DNA from: Ambrosia x helenae
Taxonomy: Eukaryota > Streptophyta > Magnoliopsida > Asterales > Asteraceae
NCBI GenBank assembly: GCA_030844895.1
Contig: CM061229.1
Coordinates: forward strand, 109,862,975-109,926,974
Direction: 5' to 3'
DNA length: 64,000 nucleotides
Of the stretch, positions 10,990 to 23,250 are shown piece by piece. The translations under genes and the position numbers were made by a program. Each line of letters opens with the position of its first letter. Position 1 is the first letter of the stretch. The notes under the pieces are model-generated. The model was not told where the DNA came from, made no database searches, and saw only the letters and a program-made list of their open reading frames with translations.

Positions 10990-11235
10990 AAAAAGAAGAA
11001 GAGTTAATTGCAATTTTCCTCCCTGTGGTTTGCCCTAACTAACAGGTTCAGCACGTATATAACACTCTGAGTACCTGTGGTTTCTTTAGCTAACAATTTA
11101 CGTCCCTGAAACTAACGGCCGTTAGTTATTCTGTTAGTTTGTGGCTGAAATGACTATTATACCCCTTAATCTTCTATGAAATGACTATTATACCCCCATC
11201 TTCTCCAACCCACCCACCCACCACCGCCATATTCT
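10990..11235 (+). repeat. dispersed repeat, inverted copy at 56850-57090
   Basis: The segment from GAGTTAATTGCAATTTTCCT through CAACCCACCCACCCACCACC matches 56850-57090 read on the minus strand. Shared marks include AACGGCCGTTAGT/AACGACCGTTAGT and TGAAATGACTATTATACC. It looks like a terminal region of a Mutator-like or Pack-type element; no transposase is seen. Confidence 0.6.
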
Positions 11236-11344
11236 ACATCTAGAAATAGTTGTTACTCCAAGATCTCATAAACATATTCCACATCTAACTAACCATTTGA
11301 TCTTTTTCTGGTTAAAATTAATTTATAGATCTACAACAAAATCA

Positions 11345-11362
11345 GTCTGTAAACATATATAA

Positions 11363-11400
<38 letters not shown>
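11345..11400. repeat. (TA)n tract at left end of a TIR element
   Basis: About 20 TA units directly outside the terminal inverted repeat starting at 11401. Confidence 0.85.
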
Positions 11401-11403
<3 letters not shown>

Positions 11404-11516
11404 AAGGGTTAGAATGAAAACCCCAAAAAGTTGAAGAAACCTATGGAAACTTCATCACAACCATTGATCTCCAAGACCAATGGCTCTTATTCATTCAAGC
11501 TTATTATATTGATTAA

Positions 11517-11700
11517 TCTATATTATCTTATTAAGGAGGAGTGATGGCCAAGATTGTAATTTTGTCAAGCATCTAACTATTCAAGCAACATGTACAATTG
11601 AATTACGCTTACATGATGGGGGTAGAATTGGAACTTTATGGACATTTAAGACACTTAGAAGGGTATAATAATAAATTTAACATAATCTAATACCTCACAT
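11517..11700 (+). mobile_element. Helitron 5' end, TCTATATTATCTTATTAAGG type
   Basis: A|TCTATATTATCTTATTAAGG followed by AGGAGTGATGGCC closely matches the 5' end of the minus-strand Helitron at 25953-29346. Similarity extends about 180 bp. The matching 3' end is uncertain; the next plus-strand hairpin-CTAG is at 17972. Confidence 0.55.
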
Positions 11701-11980
11701 CCTAAAATCTTATCCCAATTCTACCCTCATGTCCAACATTTAGAATACAAAATACAACCTATGATGCATCTTAAATGTGAGACCTTTCAACCCTTCATAA
11801 TCATTAACCTATCATAATAATCAACCTTTCATCATCATCAATTCATTAGTAACTTCTTCCTCTTATATATCTATATATTATCTATATGGGGTCAACAACA
11901 ACAAGAATCACCACATAAATCACCAAACGCAATTATTTGGTTTCTCACCTCAAAACCCTTCTATTATCACAGGTTCCTTA

Positions 11981-12150
11981 CCGTATCTTTCATTTTATTT
12001 ATCATTTTCTTTTTTTTTCTCTATGGCATTTCATTAAAGCTTGATACGCAAACATTATTTCTTTTCCGTATCTTTCATTTTATTTATTGTTTTCTTTTTT
12101 TTTTCTCTATGGCATTTCATTGAAGCTTGATACACAAAGATTGTGATGTT
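11981..12150 (+). repeat. 85-bp tandem duplication
   Basis: Two adjacent units begin CCGTATCTTTCATTTTATTT and end near the ATTAAAGCTTGATACGCAAA / ATTGAAGCTTGATACACAAA stretch, with few differences. Confidence 0.75.
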
Positions 12151-12271
12151 AATTAGTATTTTTTTTAGGAATCTTGATTTAGTGGGTCAAATAGTTTTTT
12201 TAAACATGAAACTGTGTTAACGGAAAAAAAAATGAGTTTGTGGATTTATGGTGATTGATGATAATTGACAG

Positions 12272-12329
12272 GTGGGATTAACATTGTCTCTAAAAGATGG
12301 ATTCGAGATCACCGGGGATAACGCGAAAG
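12272..12329 (+). pseudogene. possible single captured exon
   Basis: An AG acceptor (ATTGACAG) precedes 58 bases that read VGLTLSLKDGFEITGDNAK and end in AAAG|GTCTCAT, a possible donor. The composition stands out from the AT-rich surroundings. I do not recognise the protein, and no neighbouring exon is evident. It could be one exon of a gene fragment carried by the surrounding transposon, or chance. Confidence 0.25.
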
Positions 12330-12691
12330 GTCTCATCATCTCCTTATACTCTTATAAAGATTTTCAAAATCAGAGGTGATTTTTGTTTTAAGTGCCAATT
12401 TTTATACGTATCAAGCATTTTGCTACATGTTGTTTATAAGATTCAATACGTGTTGTCTCTTTATATTTTTATTCCCTTAATTTTGATTCTTGACTCTTTA
12501 GTACTTTTCTATCATCATGGATTTTATATTTTCTTTGGCAAATATCGATATCTATACTATATTATAAAGCATTTGGGAAGGATGACTACAAAATTTAAAT
12601 AATTACAATATCTATATCTATATCTATATCTATACTATATTATAAACCATGAGTGAAGGATACCCGTAAAATTTAAGTAAATACAGCCTTT

Positions 12692-14025
12692 ATTGCTTAT
12701 AGTACAATGCTTGTTGAAGTCATTTAAGGGGTAAAATTGTCTTTCTACCCAACTATTAAATTGTTGAAGAAATTAATTTAAGCATAATTATAAAATTGAT
12801 GAAGAAATTAACAATAATGTGGTGACTCTTTACATTCATAACCTCCATGTCTTTATTATGTTTGTATCAATGTTATAGTCTTATAAATATTATTTGGTAT
12901 CTAAATAATGGGGTGACTCTTCACATACATAACTTACATATCTTTCAATTTTTATAGGCTTATAAATAGTGGTCTTTTATTTGGTATATGAAACATATCA
13001 ATGAATAAAGTTCTCTCTTCCTTCATTCTTTCTTTCCATACATGATGTTTAGAGTCTTCTTCTCATGTTTATATAACTTGTATGTAGGTTGCTACTATAT
13101 TGTTATTTTCCAACACGTTATTAGCACGAGTTTTCTTGTTGCTCTTTGTTTTAGCAATCTTAATAATGCAGTCTTAAAATCGTATTTGAAGGAGCGCAAA
13201 CAGGCTGAAAAGTATGATACATGAAGATCAAGTGGTGAAACCATGTATTACATGTTGCCAACAAAACAAGATAGATTTAATGAAACCGACATTTCTTCTG
13301 CCTAACAAGTTATTAAATTTAGAATCATTAGTACTAGGTTTGTTTTTGAAGTCACTTAATTGCTTATAGTACAATGCTTGTTGAAGTCATTTAGAGGGTA
13401 AAATTGTCTTTCTACCCAACTATTAAATTGTTGAAGAAATTAATTTAAGCATAATTATAAAATTGATGAAGAAATTAACAATAATTTGGTGACTCTTTAT
13501 ATTCATAACCTCCATGTCTTTATTATGTTTGTATCAATGTTATAGTCTTATAAATATTATTTGGTATCTAAATAATGGGGTGACTCTTCACATACATAAC
13601 TTACATATCTTTCAATTTTTATAGGCTTATAAATAGTGGTCTTTTATTTGGTATATGAAACATATCAATGAATAAAGTTCTCTCTTCCTTCATTCTTTCT
13701 TTCCATACATGATGTTTAGAGTCTTCTTCTCATGTTTATATAACTTGTATGTAGGTTGCTACTATATTGTTATTTTCCAACACGTTAGTAGCACGAGTTT
13801 TCTTGTTGCTCTTTGTTTTAGCAATCTTAATAATGCAGTCTTAAAATCGTATTTGAAGGAGCGTAAACAGGCTGAAAAGTATGATGCATGAAGATCAAGT
13901 GGTGAAACCATGTATTACATGTTGCCAGCAAAACAAGATAGATTTAATGAAACCGACATTTCTTCTGCCTAACAAGTTATTAAATTTAGAATCATTAGTA
14001 CTAGGTTTGTTTTTGAAGTCACTTA
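12692..14025 (+). repeat. 667-bp near-identical tandem duplication
   Basis: Units 12692-13358 and 13359-14025 differ at only a handful of positions. Both contain the same 60-codon frame (at 13042 and 13709) with two amino-acid differences. A more diverged, partly rearranged third copy occupies about 14418-14975. The frame itself shows no known domain and is likely non-coding. Confidence 0.85.
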
Positions 14026-15175
14026 ATTCTTAGTTTCTTGCTTAAATACTATGTTTTACTTGTAATGTAAACCACTGAGTTTTTACTATAATCACACATA
14101 TACATACATTCATATTCTTTTCATGGCTAATTCTTTTATTATTAATTTTGGAATTGTGTTTATATATAGTTAATGATTTCGGATACTTTTGTAAACAAAA
14201 TAATATTAAACCCATGAGATATGTAAAATTACAAGTTAATAAATTTGCATAAAAAAATTCGTGTCTAAAATTTGTAGCAAAGACCATAGTTAAAAATACC
14301 TAGCAAAAATGGTAATTAACATTTTCATAGCAAAAACCATGTATAAAAATCCATAAGCAAACATTTTTGTAGCAAATTCTATAGCAAACATTTTGGTATT
14401 AAGCAAATACAACATTTATTGCTTATAGTACAATGTTTGTAAGTCATTTAGCGGTAAAATTGTCTTTCTACCTAAATATTAATTTATTGAAGAAATTAAT
14501 TTAAACATAATTATAAAATTGATGAGGAAATTAACAATAATATAGTGACTTTTTACATTCATAACCTCCATGTCTTTATTACGTTTGTATCAATATTATA
14601 ATCTTATAAATAGTGGTCATGTATTTGGTATATAAATAATGCGGTGACTTTTCACATACATAACTTACATATCTTTCAATGTTTATAGATGTATAAATAG
14701 TGGTCCTTTATTTGGTAACTAACTTGTTGTACTAACATGGAGGTCATGGGTTCAATACCCACTAACAACTAACATTAGAAGAAATTTGGCTGTTCAAAAA
14801 AAATTTGGTATATGAAACATATCAATGAATAAAGTTCTCTTTTCCTTTATTCTTTCTTTCCATACATGATGTCTAGAGTCTTCTTCTCATGTTTATATGA
14901 CTTGTACGTTGGTTGCTACTAGATTGTTATTTTCTAACACGTTATTAGCACGAGTTTTCTTGTTGCTCTTCGTTTTTTTTTCCACTTTGAATCCATAGTC
15001 TAACCTCGCCTTGTGCCGATACGTTTACATAACAATGTAAAAATATAACCGTCACATGTATGTTGCTGTTATAGCCACTGGAATCAAAAGTGATTAGAAA
15101 TCATAATCAATCTAATCCATCTCCATTCACAATTCAAGTAATAAATACATGGGTTAGGATCAAATACACAAGACA

Positions 15176-16670
15176 CTTTTTCTAGGAAGGGTGAGAAGGA
15201 TTGTGATCCATTGATCATATATTTAAAGGGTTGAGATTAGTTTGTTTAAAAAAAAATAAATAATAAATTAGAGAAAGGGCATAAAAGAAAAACAACATTT
15301 GTTGACTTTCTCTCTCCACATGCAATGCACATGTCAATTCTCCCCATCATTTTAAAACGTCTATAACTTTTTCATACGACATTTTTTTTTTCAAAAAAAT
15401 TTCACCATATTAACGAGCGTGTTTTTATCTTTAATATGAGTACCACATTGCTACATTAAAATTGAAAAAAAAAATTCGTGCTAAATGGGTTTTTTTCTCC
15501 GTTGTGTCTTCTGCACGTTCATTGTGTTATAGTATGAATGTGTGCTTTATAAATATGTTATTTATGTTTTTTTAGTCTACACATGATTTAACTTTGTCCA
15601 TTGTGTTTTTAGTATGATCTTAATTGTGTTTTACGCAAATGAGTTTTGTATTTAGGTTTTCATTGTGTTTTATTATGTTGTTCATTGTGTTTAAGTCTAT
15701 TATTCATTGTGTTAATCTTCTGTTCATTGTGTCTTTAGAATGTCGTCCATTGTGTTTTATTAGACTGTTCATTGTGTTTTATACCATATTGTTCATTGCA
15801 TATTTAATTGGTACTCATTGTGTTTTACGTTATCTCCATTGTGTCTTACGCAACTGGGTTTTCTACTTTTTTTTACAAAAGTATTCATTGTGTTTTAATC
15901 TTCTGTTCATTGTGTCTTTATTATGTCGTCCATTGTGTTTTACACAATTGGGTTTTTAACTTTTTTTTCAAAAGTATTCATTGTATTTTAGTCTTTTGTT
16001 CATTGTGTCTTTCGTATGTCATCCATTGTGTCTTATGCAACTGGTTTTCAAGTTTTTTTTTTTCAAAAATATTCATTGTGTTTTAGTCTTCTATTCATTG
16101 TATCTTTAGTGTCGTCCATTGTGTTTTACACAATTGGGTTTTTAACTTTTTTTTCAAAAGTATTCATTGTATTTTAGTCTTTTGTTCATTGTGTCTTTCG
16201 TATGTCATCCATTGTGTCTTATGCAACTGGTTTTCAACTTTTTTTTTTTTTCAAAAGTATTCATTGTCTTTTAGTCTTCTATTCATTGTATCTTTAGTAT
16301 GTCGTCCATTGTGTTATACTAGACTCTTGATTGTGTTTTATACCCTATATTTAATTGGTGTTCATTGTGTTTTACATTCCATTGTGTCTTACGCAAGTGG
16401 GTTTTGAATTTTTTTTTTCAAAAGTATAGCAATATGGTACTCATATTAAAGATAAAAAGACGCTCAATTTTATGGTATAATTTTTTTTAAAAACGGATGA
16501 CGTATAAAAAAGTTACGGGCATTTAAAAATGAAAGTGGAAATGGCATGTGACTTGCATGTGCATATGTTTTTGACAAAATTACCCCTCCCACTTGTTAAT
16601 CCTTTGGACACATGTCATTTTCTAGTGGCTTCTCACCCTTCTCATTTTTTGTAGCCTTTGTAGAATAACT
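15176..16670. mobile_element. foldback/TIR element with a satellite-like core
   Basis: The left arm (GGAAGGGTGAGAAGG ... CTATAACTTTTTCATACG ... TTAACGAGCGTG ... AATATGAGTACCACATTGCT) is inverted in the right arm at about 16425-16670 (AGCAATATGGTACTCATATT ... GACGCTCAATTTTATGG ... CTTCTCACCCTTCTCA). The arms are about 250 bp and imperfect. The core is the CATTGTGTTTT array. The arm motif (ACGAGCG ... ATGAGTACCA) is also found in the CCCGGG-hairpin Helitrons. Confidence 0.6.
15500..16410 (+). repeat. degenerate (TTCATTGTGTYTTA)n array
   Basis: More than 35 occurrences of CATTGTGT or close variants, in higher-order groups such as TTTTAGTCTTCTGTTCATTG, TGTCGTCCATTGTGTTTTAC and ACAATTGGGTTTTTAACTTT. 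Open frames here read Ile/Val/Phe/Cys-rich repeats and are artefacts of the array. Confidence 0.85.
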
Positions 16671-18640
16671 CAACCCATAAATACATACCTTTTTCTTTGT
16701 GATGTATATACATAAAATACGAAAGAACAATTTTAGACACATTTACTGATTTGTGTAAATTTTTTCTTCAATTTTAGATTACTTTTTTTTTATTTAGGCC
16801 CACCTTATTTCCCTTGCAAAATTGGTTATGTTGTATTTTTTAATGATTTTTGTATGGTTGGATTTAAATTAAATAAAAAGGTTGTTTTATTATAGCTATC
16901 TAATAATCAATCAAAATTTTAGTAGCATAATTTGTACCCATTATTGGTTGCTAATCATAATTTGAGTATAGAAGGTGATGGGGTGAGGGTTGCTTGGTTA
17001 CGTAAGTATTGCAAACGGAGGCCAACGATTTTAATGGTCTGTTATTTCTCTTTTATTGTTAATCTCAAATACTATTAAAATTCTTTAAAAGCCAATTGTT
17101 TTTTCATTCAAATTGAATGAATTAGTAATTGAGATTTTATTAAAAAAATTTGAATTCCGGTTTGGTTCATCCGGAGCTTGAAATGTTTTGATTTTTTTTT
17201 AATTTAGAAGGTAGAGATGAATAAAGATATGAAAATGTTTATTAATATTGTTGGTAAAAATGGAGGGGAAAACAATTAATAAGGTCATATTCAATGTGAG
17301 ATGGCTCAAGTTACAAGGTAAAAATCCATAACTTTTTTTAGATTTTTAATTTGGTATCATGTATACTATTTAAGCCCTAACGTGTACATGATTTTCAATT
17401 CGGTAATATTTTCAATTCTTGTTTTTTTTCTTGGTTCGGAAACGCATTATACAACTCTATTGATTTGATTATATATGTCAATTGTAGAGGCATAATGCAC
17501 GATGCATTAATATATATTGGTTATGAATGCAAAGAATATATGGTTGTTAAATCTTGGGTAATAATCCATTTTTCACAAATGGGTTAAATAGATATTTATT
17601 TAACAACTAAAAACCACTGAACTTGTTTGTCTTATTAAAAGTTACAAATAAAGTTTTATAAAACATATAAAAACAATATTACCAGTAATGACAATATGAT
17701 ATTGACCAGTAATGACACCATGGCATAATTTTTTGTCGTCTTCTCGACCAAGTTAGAAGTTTGTTAACTAATTAATAGTTTGTTTATATTTATTTTCCAC
17801 AAGTCCAAGAACCATCTTAAAAATAAAATCCATTAACAATATCTTTACTAGATCTAGCACACCTTTAAAATCAAATACTACACAATATATCATGAGAGAA
17901 TCGATAAACTAACAGTAATGAATATCGCGTGACAAATTGTCTTCCCGCAGCAACGCGCGGGTTCCCCACTAGTTGTATACTAATGGACAAAAAAGGGTAT
18001 AATAGACCTTTGTTATTGCATTGGGTTTCTATATCTCTGTACATTGGCAGAGCTTTCACCATCATCATCATCATCCTACATATAAATAAAGTTTCTCTCT
18101 CTTCCTATTATCTCATACGATCAAAAATTCAAAGTATCAAAAAGCTCTCAAGCTCCCAAAACCTAATAACCTTCATCCTGATTACAATGAAGAAACTTTA
18201 TAACCTAGTAATCTCGTTCATCGACCCACTGTACATCAATCAAAACCCAATAATCTAATAAACTTGTTCATCGACCTCTGTACGTCAATCAAAATCAAAA
18301 TGCAATCCCTTTTCTAGTCAATGTCTTCAAAGAGATGATACTGAAAGCACAAGAATTCTGATGGTAGGTATGTTTTAGGGATATACTAGTGTTAACTTAG
18401 ATTTTATTATTATTTTTTTAATTTTATGATGTTTTGGGTTGTTGTATATAGTGTTAGTGTGTTATAATAGGGGTTTGGTGTGTATGATGATCCATTGTTT
18501 ATATACTGTGTTTGTGTGGATAAACGTTCATTAGCATTTATACAGGGGTTTTGTATGTGTTTGTGTATGATGATCCATTGTTTATAACAGAGTTTAATGT
18601 TAATGTGTTATAACAGGGGTTTGGTGTGTATGATGCTAAA
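16671..18640. other. no gene recognised
   Basis: AT-rich sequence to the Helitron end at 17972. After it, 18060-18130 contains an (ATC)n run and CTCTCTCTTCC tracts like a plant 5' UTR, then leader-like sequence before the multi-exon gene. No domain seen. Confidence 0.4.
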
Positions 18641-20036
18641 CCAAAAACAGATTGGAGGCTGTTGCTAATAAACCGCCTTCCGTATTTGAGCCAACCTTAC
18701 TACCGGTGTACAGAAGGCGTAGGATTCATGCTATACTTCAGGCATTGTAGATGAAGATACGTATGCAACATGATGGCATGGGTGTGTCGGGACAGGATAT
18801 AACTAGTGATAAGGACATTAATGACCATAAAGGTTTCAACCTGAAATGAATTGAACAATAAATTAGTTTTTTGAGGTGTGTTATAACTGTGTTGTTTGCA
18901 TGTCATAGAAACAGGTGAAGCTGAAGGGAGCGGGGTGGCTGGAATGACGCTGGCGGATGTGGAAAGTCTGGTACAGACAGTAGTCGAAATAGAGAGTAGT
19001 GCGATTGGAAAAACAACGTCAAATGAGGGGTACGATGGACCCAGCTTCAGTGTCGGCTTAACACAGTTGGACGTGGATGTTACGGATCAGCTGACAGGTA
19101 TGTGTTGATTATGAAATAAAAACGTTTCATATGTTAAGATATTAATGTGATTTGCAAACTTGAAGTGGGCGCTAAAGGCGAGCTACCAAATGAAGAAGGA
19201 GATGCTAAGCCGTGTGAAAATACCGGTGAGTTTTGTATATCCTAATGAAGAAGGAGATGCTAAGCCGTGTGAAAAGACCGGTGAGTTTTGTATGTCCTGA
19301 AGGTTTGCATATGTAACACTTATATGTAACACTTGTATATAATCGTGCTTGCAACTCTGCAGATCCATTGTTCGGCCCTGATGTGGTTCGACAAAAAGAA
19401 CCTCTTAGCGTTGACATTGCTGAAAAGAATCGTAAGTTTGTTTTGTTAGCACACATGAACGATTGCGTTATGCATGCATTGTTGCTTACGTAAAATGTTG
19501 GTTGTGAGAGGTTTCATTGATCCGTTAGGCGACATAGGTGAAGGGAAAAGTGATGAGACTACAACAGTTGAAATGGGCGGCGAGATTCCCCAAACTGGTA
19601 TGCTTTAATTTATTAACCTTGTGTTGACGGTTTGCATATGTAAACATTTATAGATTGTTTTAAGTTTAATTTATTAACTTTGGGACAGCCAAAAGGCAAT
19701 GACGTGTCGGATGACTTTATAGGACATCGAAAGAAATAGAAGGTATGATTATAAAAATATTAAACGTACGGATGAGGTTACGAAGGATGGTATTGTCTAA
19801 ATGTATGGATGATGCATAATTGATTACAAGTCATGTTCAGAAACAGAGGAAGGTATGTTTAGATGATAAACATATGTTTTTTGGTAATATGGAGTGTAAC
19901 TTACTTAACCTTTATCTATTTTACAATAGGTGGTGAGGGGTTGCGTCGGCGGTTAAAAAGGAAGGTTATATCAAGCGAGATAGATGAGGCAGCGGTAAGA
20001 AATGAACGAAGAGTAGTGGGACGACAACGTAAATAA
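18640..20036 (+). CDS. multi-exon gene of unknown function, all introns phase 1
   Basis: I infer exons at 18751-18832 (ATG at 18751), 18909-19097, 19166-19225, 19363-19431, 19529-19597, 19847-19858 and 19930-20036 (TAA). Each internal exon has AG/GT borders, a length divisible by three, and begins and ends after the first base of a codon. The product is about 195 residues. It is acidic in the middle (PSFSVGLTQLDVDV; DPLFGPDVVRQKE) and ends in a basic tail (LRRRLKRK ... VVGRQRK), possibly nuclear. The frame also runs open upstream from about 18640 (KPPSVFEPTLLPVYRRRR) but is separated by a TAG at 18748. The PSFS-GLTQ motif reminds me of linker regions in Ulp1-protease/Mutator-type plant transposon proteins; that is a weak recollection. 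No catalytic domain is visible. It lies inside the large TIR element, so it may be its cargo. Confidence 0.5.
19189..19298 (+). repeat. 55-bp tandem duplication of an exon-intron border
   Basis: Units starting at 19189 and 19244 (AATGAAGAAGGAGATGCTAA...) each contain the GTGTGAAAA-ACCG|GTGAGT donor. The second unit keeps the donor but has no obvious acceptor of its own. Confidence 0.85.
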
Positions 20037-20239
20037 GCCAAAAAGAACGAGTATTCTGGGATTAGGACTATATTGGCACCATTTTAGTTTTCTAGGTGTA
20101 TTAGTGTTTATCCTAATTATGATCAATTTCTTAACATGGAAGAAATCAATCTTTATTACTATTTTATGTTTCCTTTTGCAAGTAGTCAATTACATGTCGT
20201 GCTCAATGACTTTCTTTCTATTTAGCATTGTATTCCATA

Positions 20240-23200
20240 TTTTATGTAATATATGCAAATTAGTTCTTGTGTAACACATGAAACAGATGTAGCATGCATT
20301 CCATACATGACATGTGTCTTTTGTATTGATCAAAGCATGTATCTTATGTTGAAAGTAAAATGTAGTTACATACTTACATACCTAACTTATTTTTTATCAC
20401 CTTGTAACGTATGCAACACTTGTATAGTTAGCTTGTATCACTTCGTAGCACATGCAACGTGTGCATACTTCCTTTTTTTTTTCCATCTAAGACATGCATT
20501 ACACCTAAATTTTCACTTTGTTACACATGCAACATATGTGTATTGAACTTTCATAGTTGCCAACCCTAATTTGTATCAACATGTAACACATGCAACATGT
20601 GAATTTTTGTTATTTTTTTATCAGTTTGTTACACATGCAACATATGTGTATTGAACTTTCATAGTTGCCAACCCTAATTTGTATCAACGTGTAACAAATG
20701 CAACACGTGGATTCTTATTTTTTTGCAACTATTTAACATATGCAACACTTGCATACTTAGCTTCTACCACTGCATAGCACATGCAATATGTGCATACTTA
20801 CTTTTTTTCCCATATAAAACATGCATTAAACCTAATTTACGTTTATTACACTTTAAACATATGTGTACTTAACTTTAATACTTGCAAACCCCACTTTTGT
20901 GATGTCTTGTTTCCCTCAAATTATATGAGACATTTACAAGACATTAGCAAACAACAGACTTAAAAAAATTAAATAATTTGCACCAGCAGGTTTCGGTTTA
21001 AATATGTTACATATGCAAAACAAACGCGATCTAACATAGTTTATCTAACATGAGTTTGTTAGGCAAATTAGACAACCAACCATATTGTTTTTTACTACCA
21101 TACCCTACACATGCACACATAACTTATCTAACATCAGTTTGTTAGCCAAAATAGACAACCAACTATACATGTGAACATGTCTTTCAACCAACACACCAAA
21201 GGACAACACGTTGCCTATGGCCTTTTCACTTATTCAATGTTGTTGTTTCAACCTTGGACTTTAAACAATTCTCCAGCGAACGAAGTATATGGGCCGCGTA
21301 CTTTGTTCTAAGCATTTTTAGTTCCATCTCTTTCTTCCTTCAATGTCTACTCAGGTGGCAATCAAATGGCATGTAAATCCCCATGAACTTCTCCATATGC
21401 CTCATCAAGAACATTCAACGATCCGTGATGTTCCCGGTTGTCGCACATTCAACACCTGTGTAAAAAAGGAAAACAATAAAATTGATGAGGGCACGTTAGA
21501 TAAAATTGCTAATCAATGTGATGGGACATGGGATATAATTGCAATTCTTTCAAGTTACACAACTTATATCTTTGATCATATTAGAGATAACACATTCAGT
21601 CTTAATGCTATAAGCTGTTAATTACTGTGTCCTACAATGAATAGCATATCAACAATGAAATCTAAACGTTAGTGAATTAAATTCAGGATTATAACCATAA
21701 CCCAGTAACAAATTTTCATGTACCTACCGTCAAACAAAGACAATACAACCTATTGAAATAAACCTCAAATATCAAATCCCTACCACAAATCCTTACAAAC
21801 TCAAAGCTTCCAGGTTTATTACTCTTCTAACCCCTTTTACAACCTTATTACCAGCAAATTTTTTATTTGTGTGAAGGTAAATAAGTTAACTTCAATGCTT
21901 TTGAATGTTTTTAAGTTAGGGTAGCCATCACACTAATAAAGTCAATAAAAAACAGTGTAACATATGCAACATTTGCATTCTTAACTTGTATCACTACATA
22001 GCACATGCAATGTGTGCATCTTACTTTTTTTACCCATGTAATACATGCATTAAACCTAATTTACCATTTGTTACATATGCAACACATACTAATACATACT
22101 TGCACATACACACAAAGATCAAGCGCAACTCATAACAAAAATGTCCTGAGTAAAACATCAAAATAATTTAGGATAACAAATTAAACAATACATATCGCCA
22201 AGAAGTGTGATGTGGGTACTAAACACCAAAAAAGTTCATTGTATGAAAAAAAATAAATTGATGAGGGCACATTAGATAAAATTTCTAAACAATGCGATGT
22301 GAAAATAGGATACAATTGCAATTAAATTCAAGTTATACAACCTATAATTGCAGTCTTTATGCTATACAACCTATACCTTTATTTTTTCTGTGTCCTACAA
22401 TGAATATCATATCAGCAATGAAATCTAAAAGTGAGTCAATTAAATTCAGGTTTATAACCACAACACAGTAACAAATTCATCATACCTACTATCAAACAAA
22501 GACACTGCAACCTATTGATATGAAACATCAAATATTAAATCCCTACCACAAATCCTTACAACTCAAAGCTTCCAGGTTTATTACTCTTCTAACCCCTTTT
22601 ACAACTTTATTACCAGCATATTTTTATTTGTGTGAAGGTAAATGAGCCAAGTTCAATGCTTTGAATGTTTTTAAGGTAGGGTTGCCATCACACTAATAAA
22701 GTAAACAAAAAACAGTGTAACATATGCAACACTTACATACTTAACTTGTATCACTACATAGCACATGCAATATGTTCATACTTACTTTTTTTTCCCATGT
22801 AGGGCATGCATTAAACCTAATTTACCGTTTGTTACACATGCAACATGTACTAATACATACCTGCGCATACATACAAAGATCAAAGCGCAACTTATAACAA
22901 AAATGTCCTGTGTAAAACATCAAAATAATTCAGGACGACAAATTAGACAATACGCATTGCTAAGAAATGTGAAGTGGGTACTAAAACACTAAAAAAATTT
23001 ATTGTATGAAAACAATAAAATTGATGAGGCCATATTTGATAAAATTGCTAAACAATGTGATGTGGACATGGGATACAATTGCAATTCTTTCAAGTTATAC
23101 AACCAATATCTTTGATCATATGAAAGATAACACATTCAGTCCTTATGCTATAAAACCTATATCTTTCTTTTTTCTGGGTCCTTATAAAAATTTGATCTTC

Positions 23201-23250
23201 TTCAAGTTTTTTTTATAAAAATTTGATCATGTTAATAACTATATCCAAGT
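20240..23250. repeat. ACATGCAACATGTG repeat field with ~770-bp tandem units
   Basis: At least fifteen variants of GTAACACATGCAACAYRTG are scattered from 20270 to 22850. Superimposed is a larger tandem structure: the AAAATTGATGAGG...GATAAAAT block occurs at about 21478, 22254 and 23015. Between these are parallel blocks such as ATCAAATCCCTACCACAAAT at about 21771 and 22533 and AAAGCTTCCAGGTTTATTAC at about 21804 and 22566. The short open frames have no recognisable domain. Confidence 0.75.

Larger units (their letters stand above)
12629..17972 (+). mobile_element. long Helitron or overlapping Helitron pair
   Basis: The 5' end A|TCTATACTATATTATAAACC lies at 12629, with a second similar end at 12551. 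The 3' hairpin CCCGCAGCAACGCGCGGG with TTCCCCACTAG, then T, ends at 17972. The interior includes a 667-bp tandem duplication and a separate foldback element at 15176-16670. No Rep/helicase frame is seen. Which 5' end belongs to this 3' end cannot be settled by eye. Confidence 0.5.

Noticed and set aside
13042..13891. Duplicated 60-codon frame
   Set aside because: Conserved only because the 667-bp DNA unit is recently duplicated; no domain, no other support.
15624..16407. Open frames of 72-111 codons rich in Cys, Phe, Val and Ile
   Set aside because: They are translations of the CATTGTGTTTT array in several frames, with no codon-level conservation.
20240..23250. Possible CRISPR-like array
   Set aside because: Repeats are variable in length and spacing, spacers are themselves repeated, and the DNA is plant nuclear.
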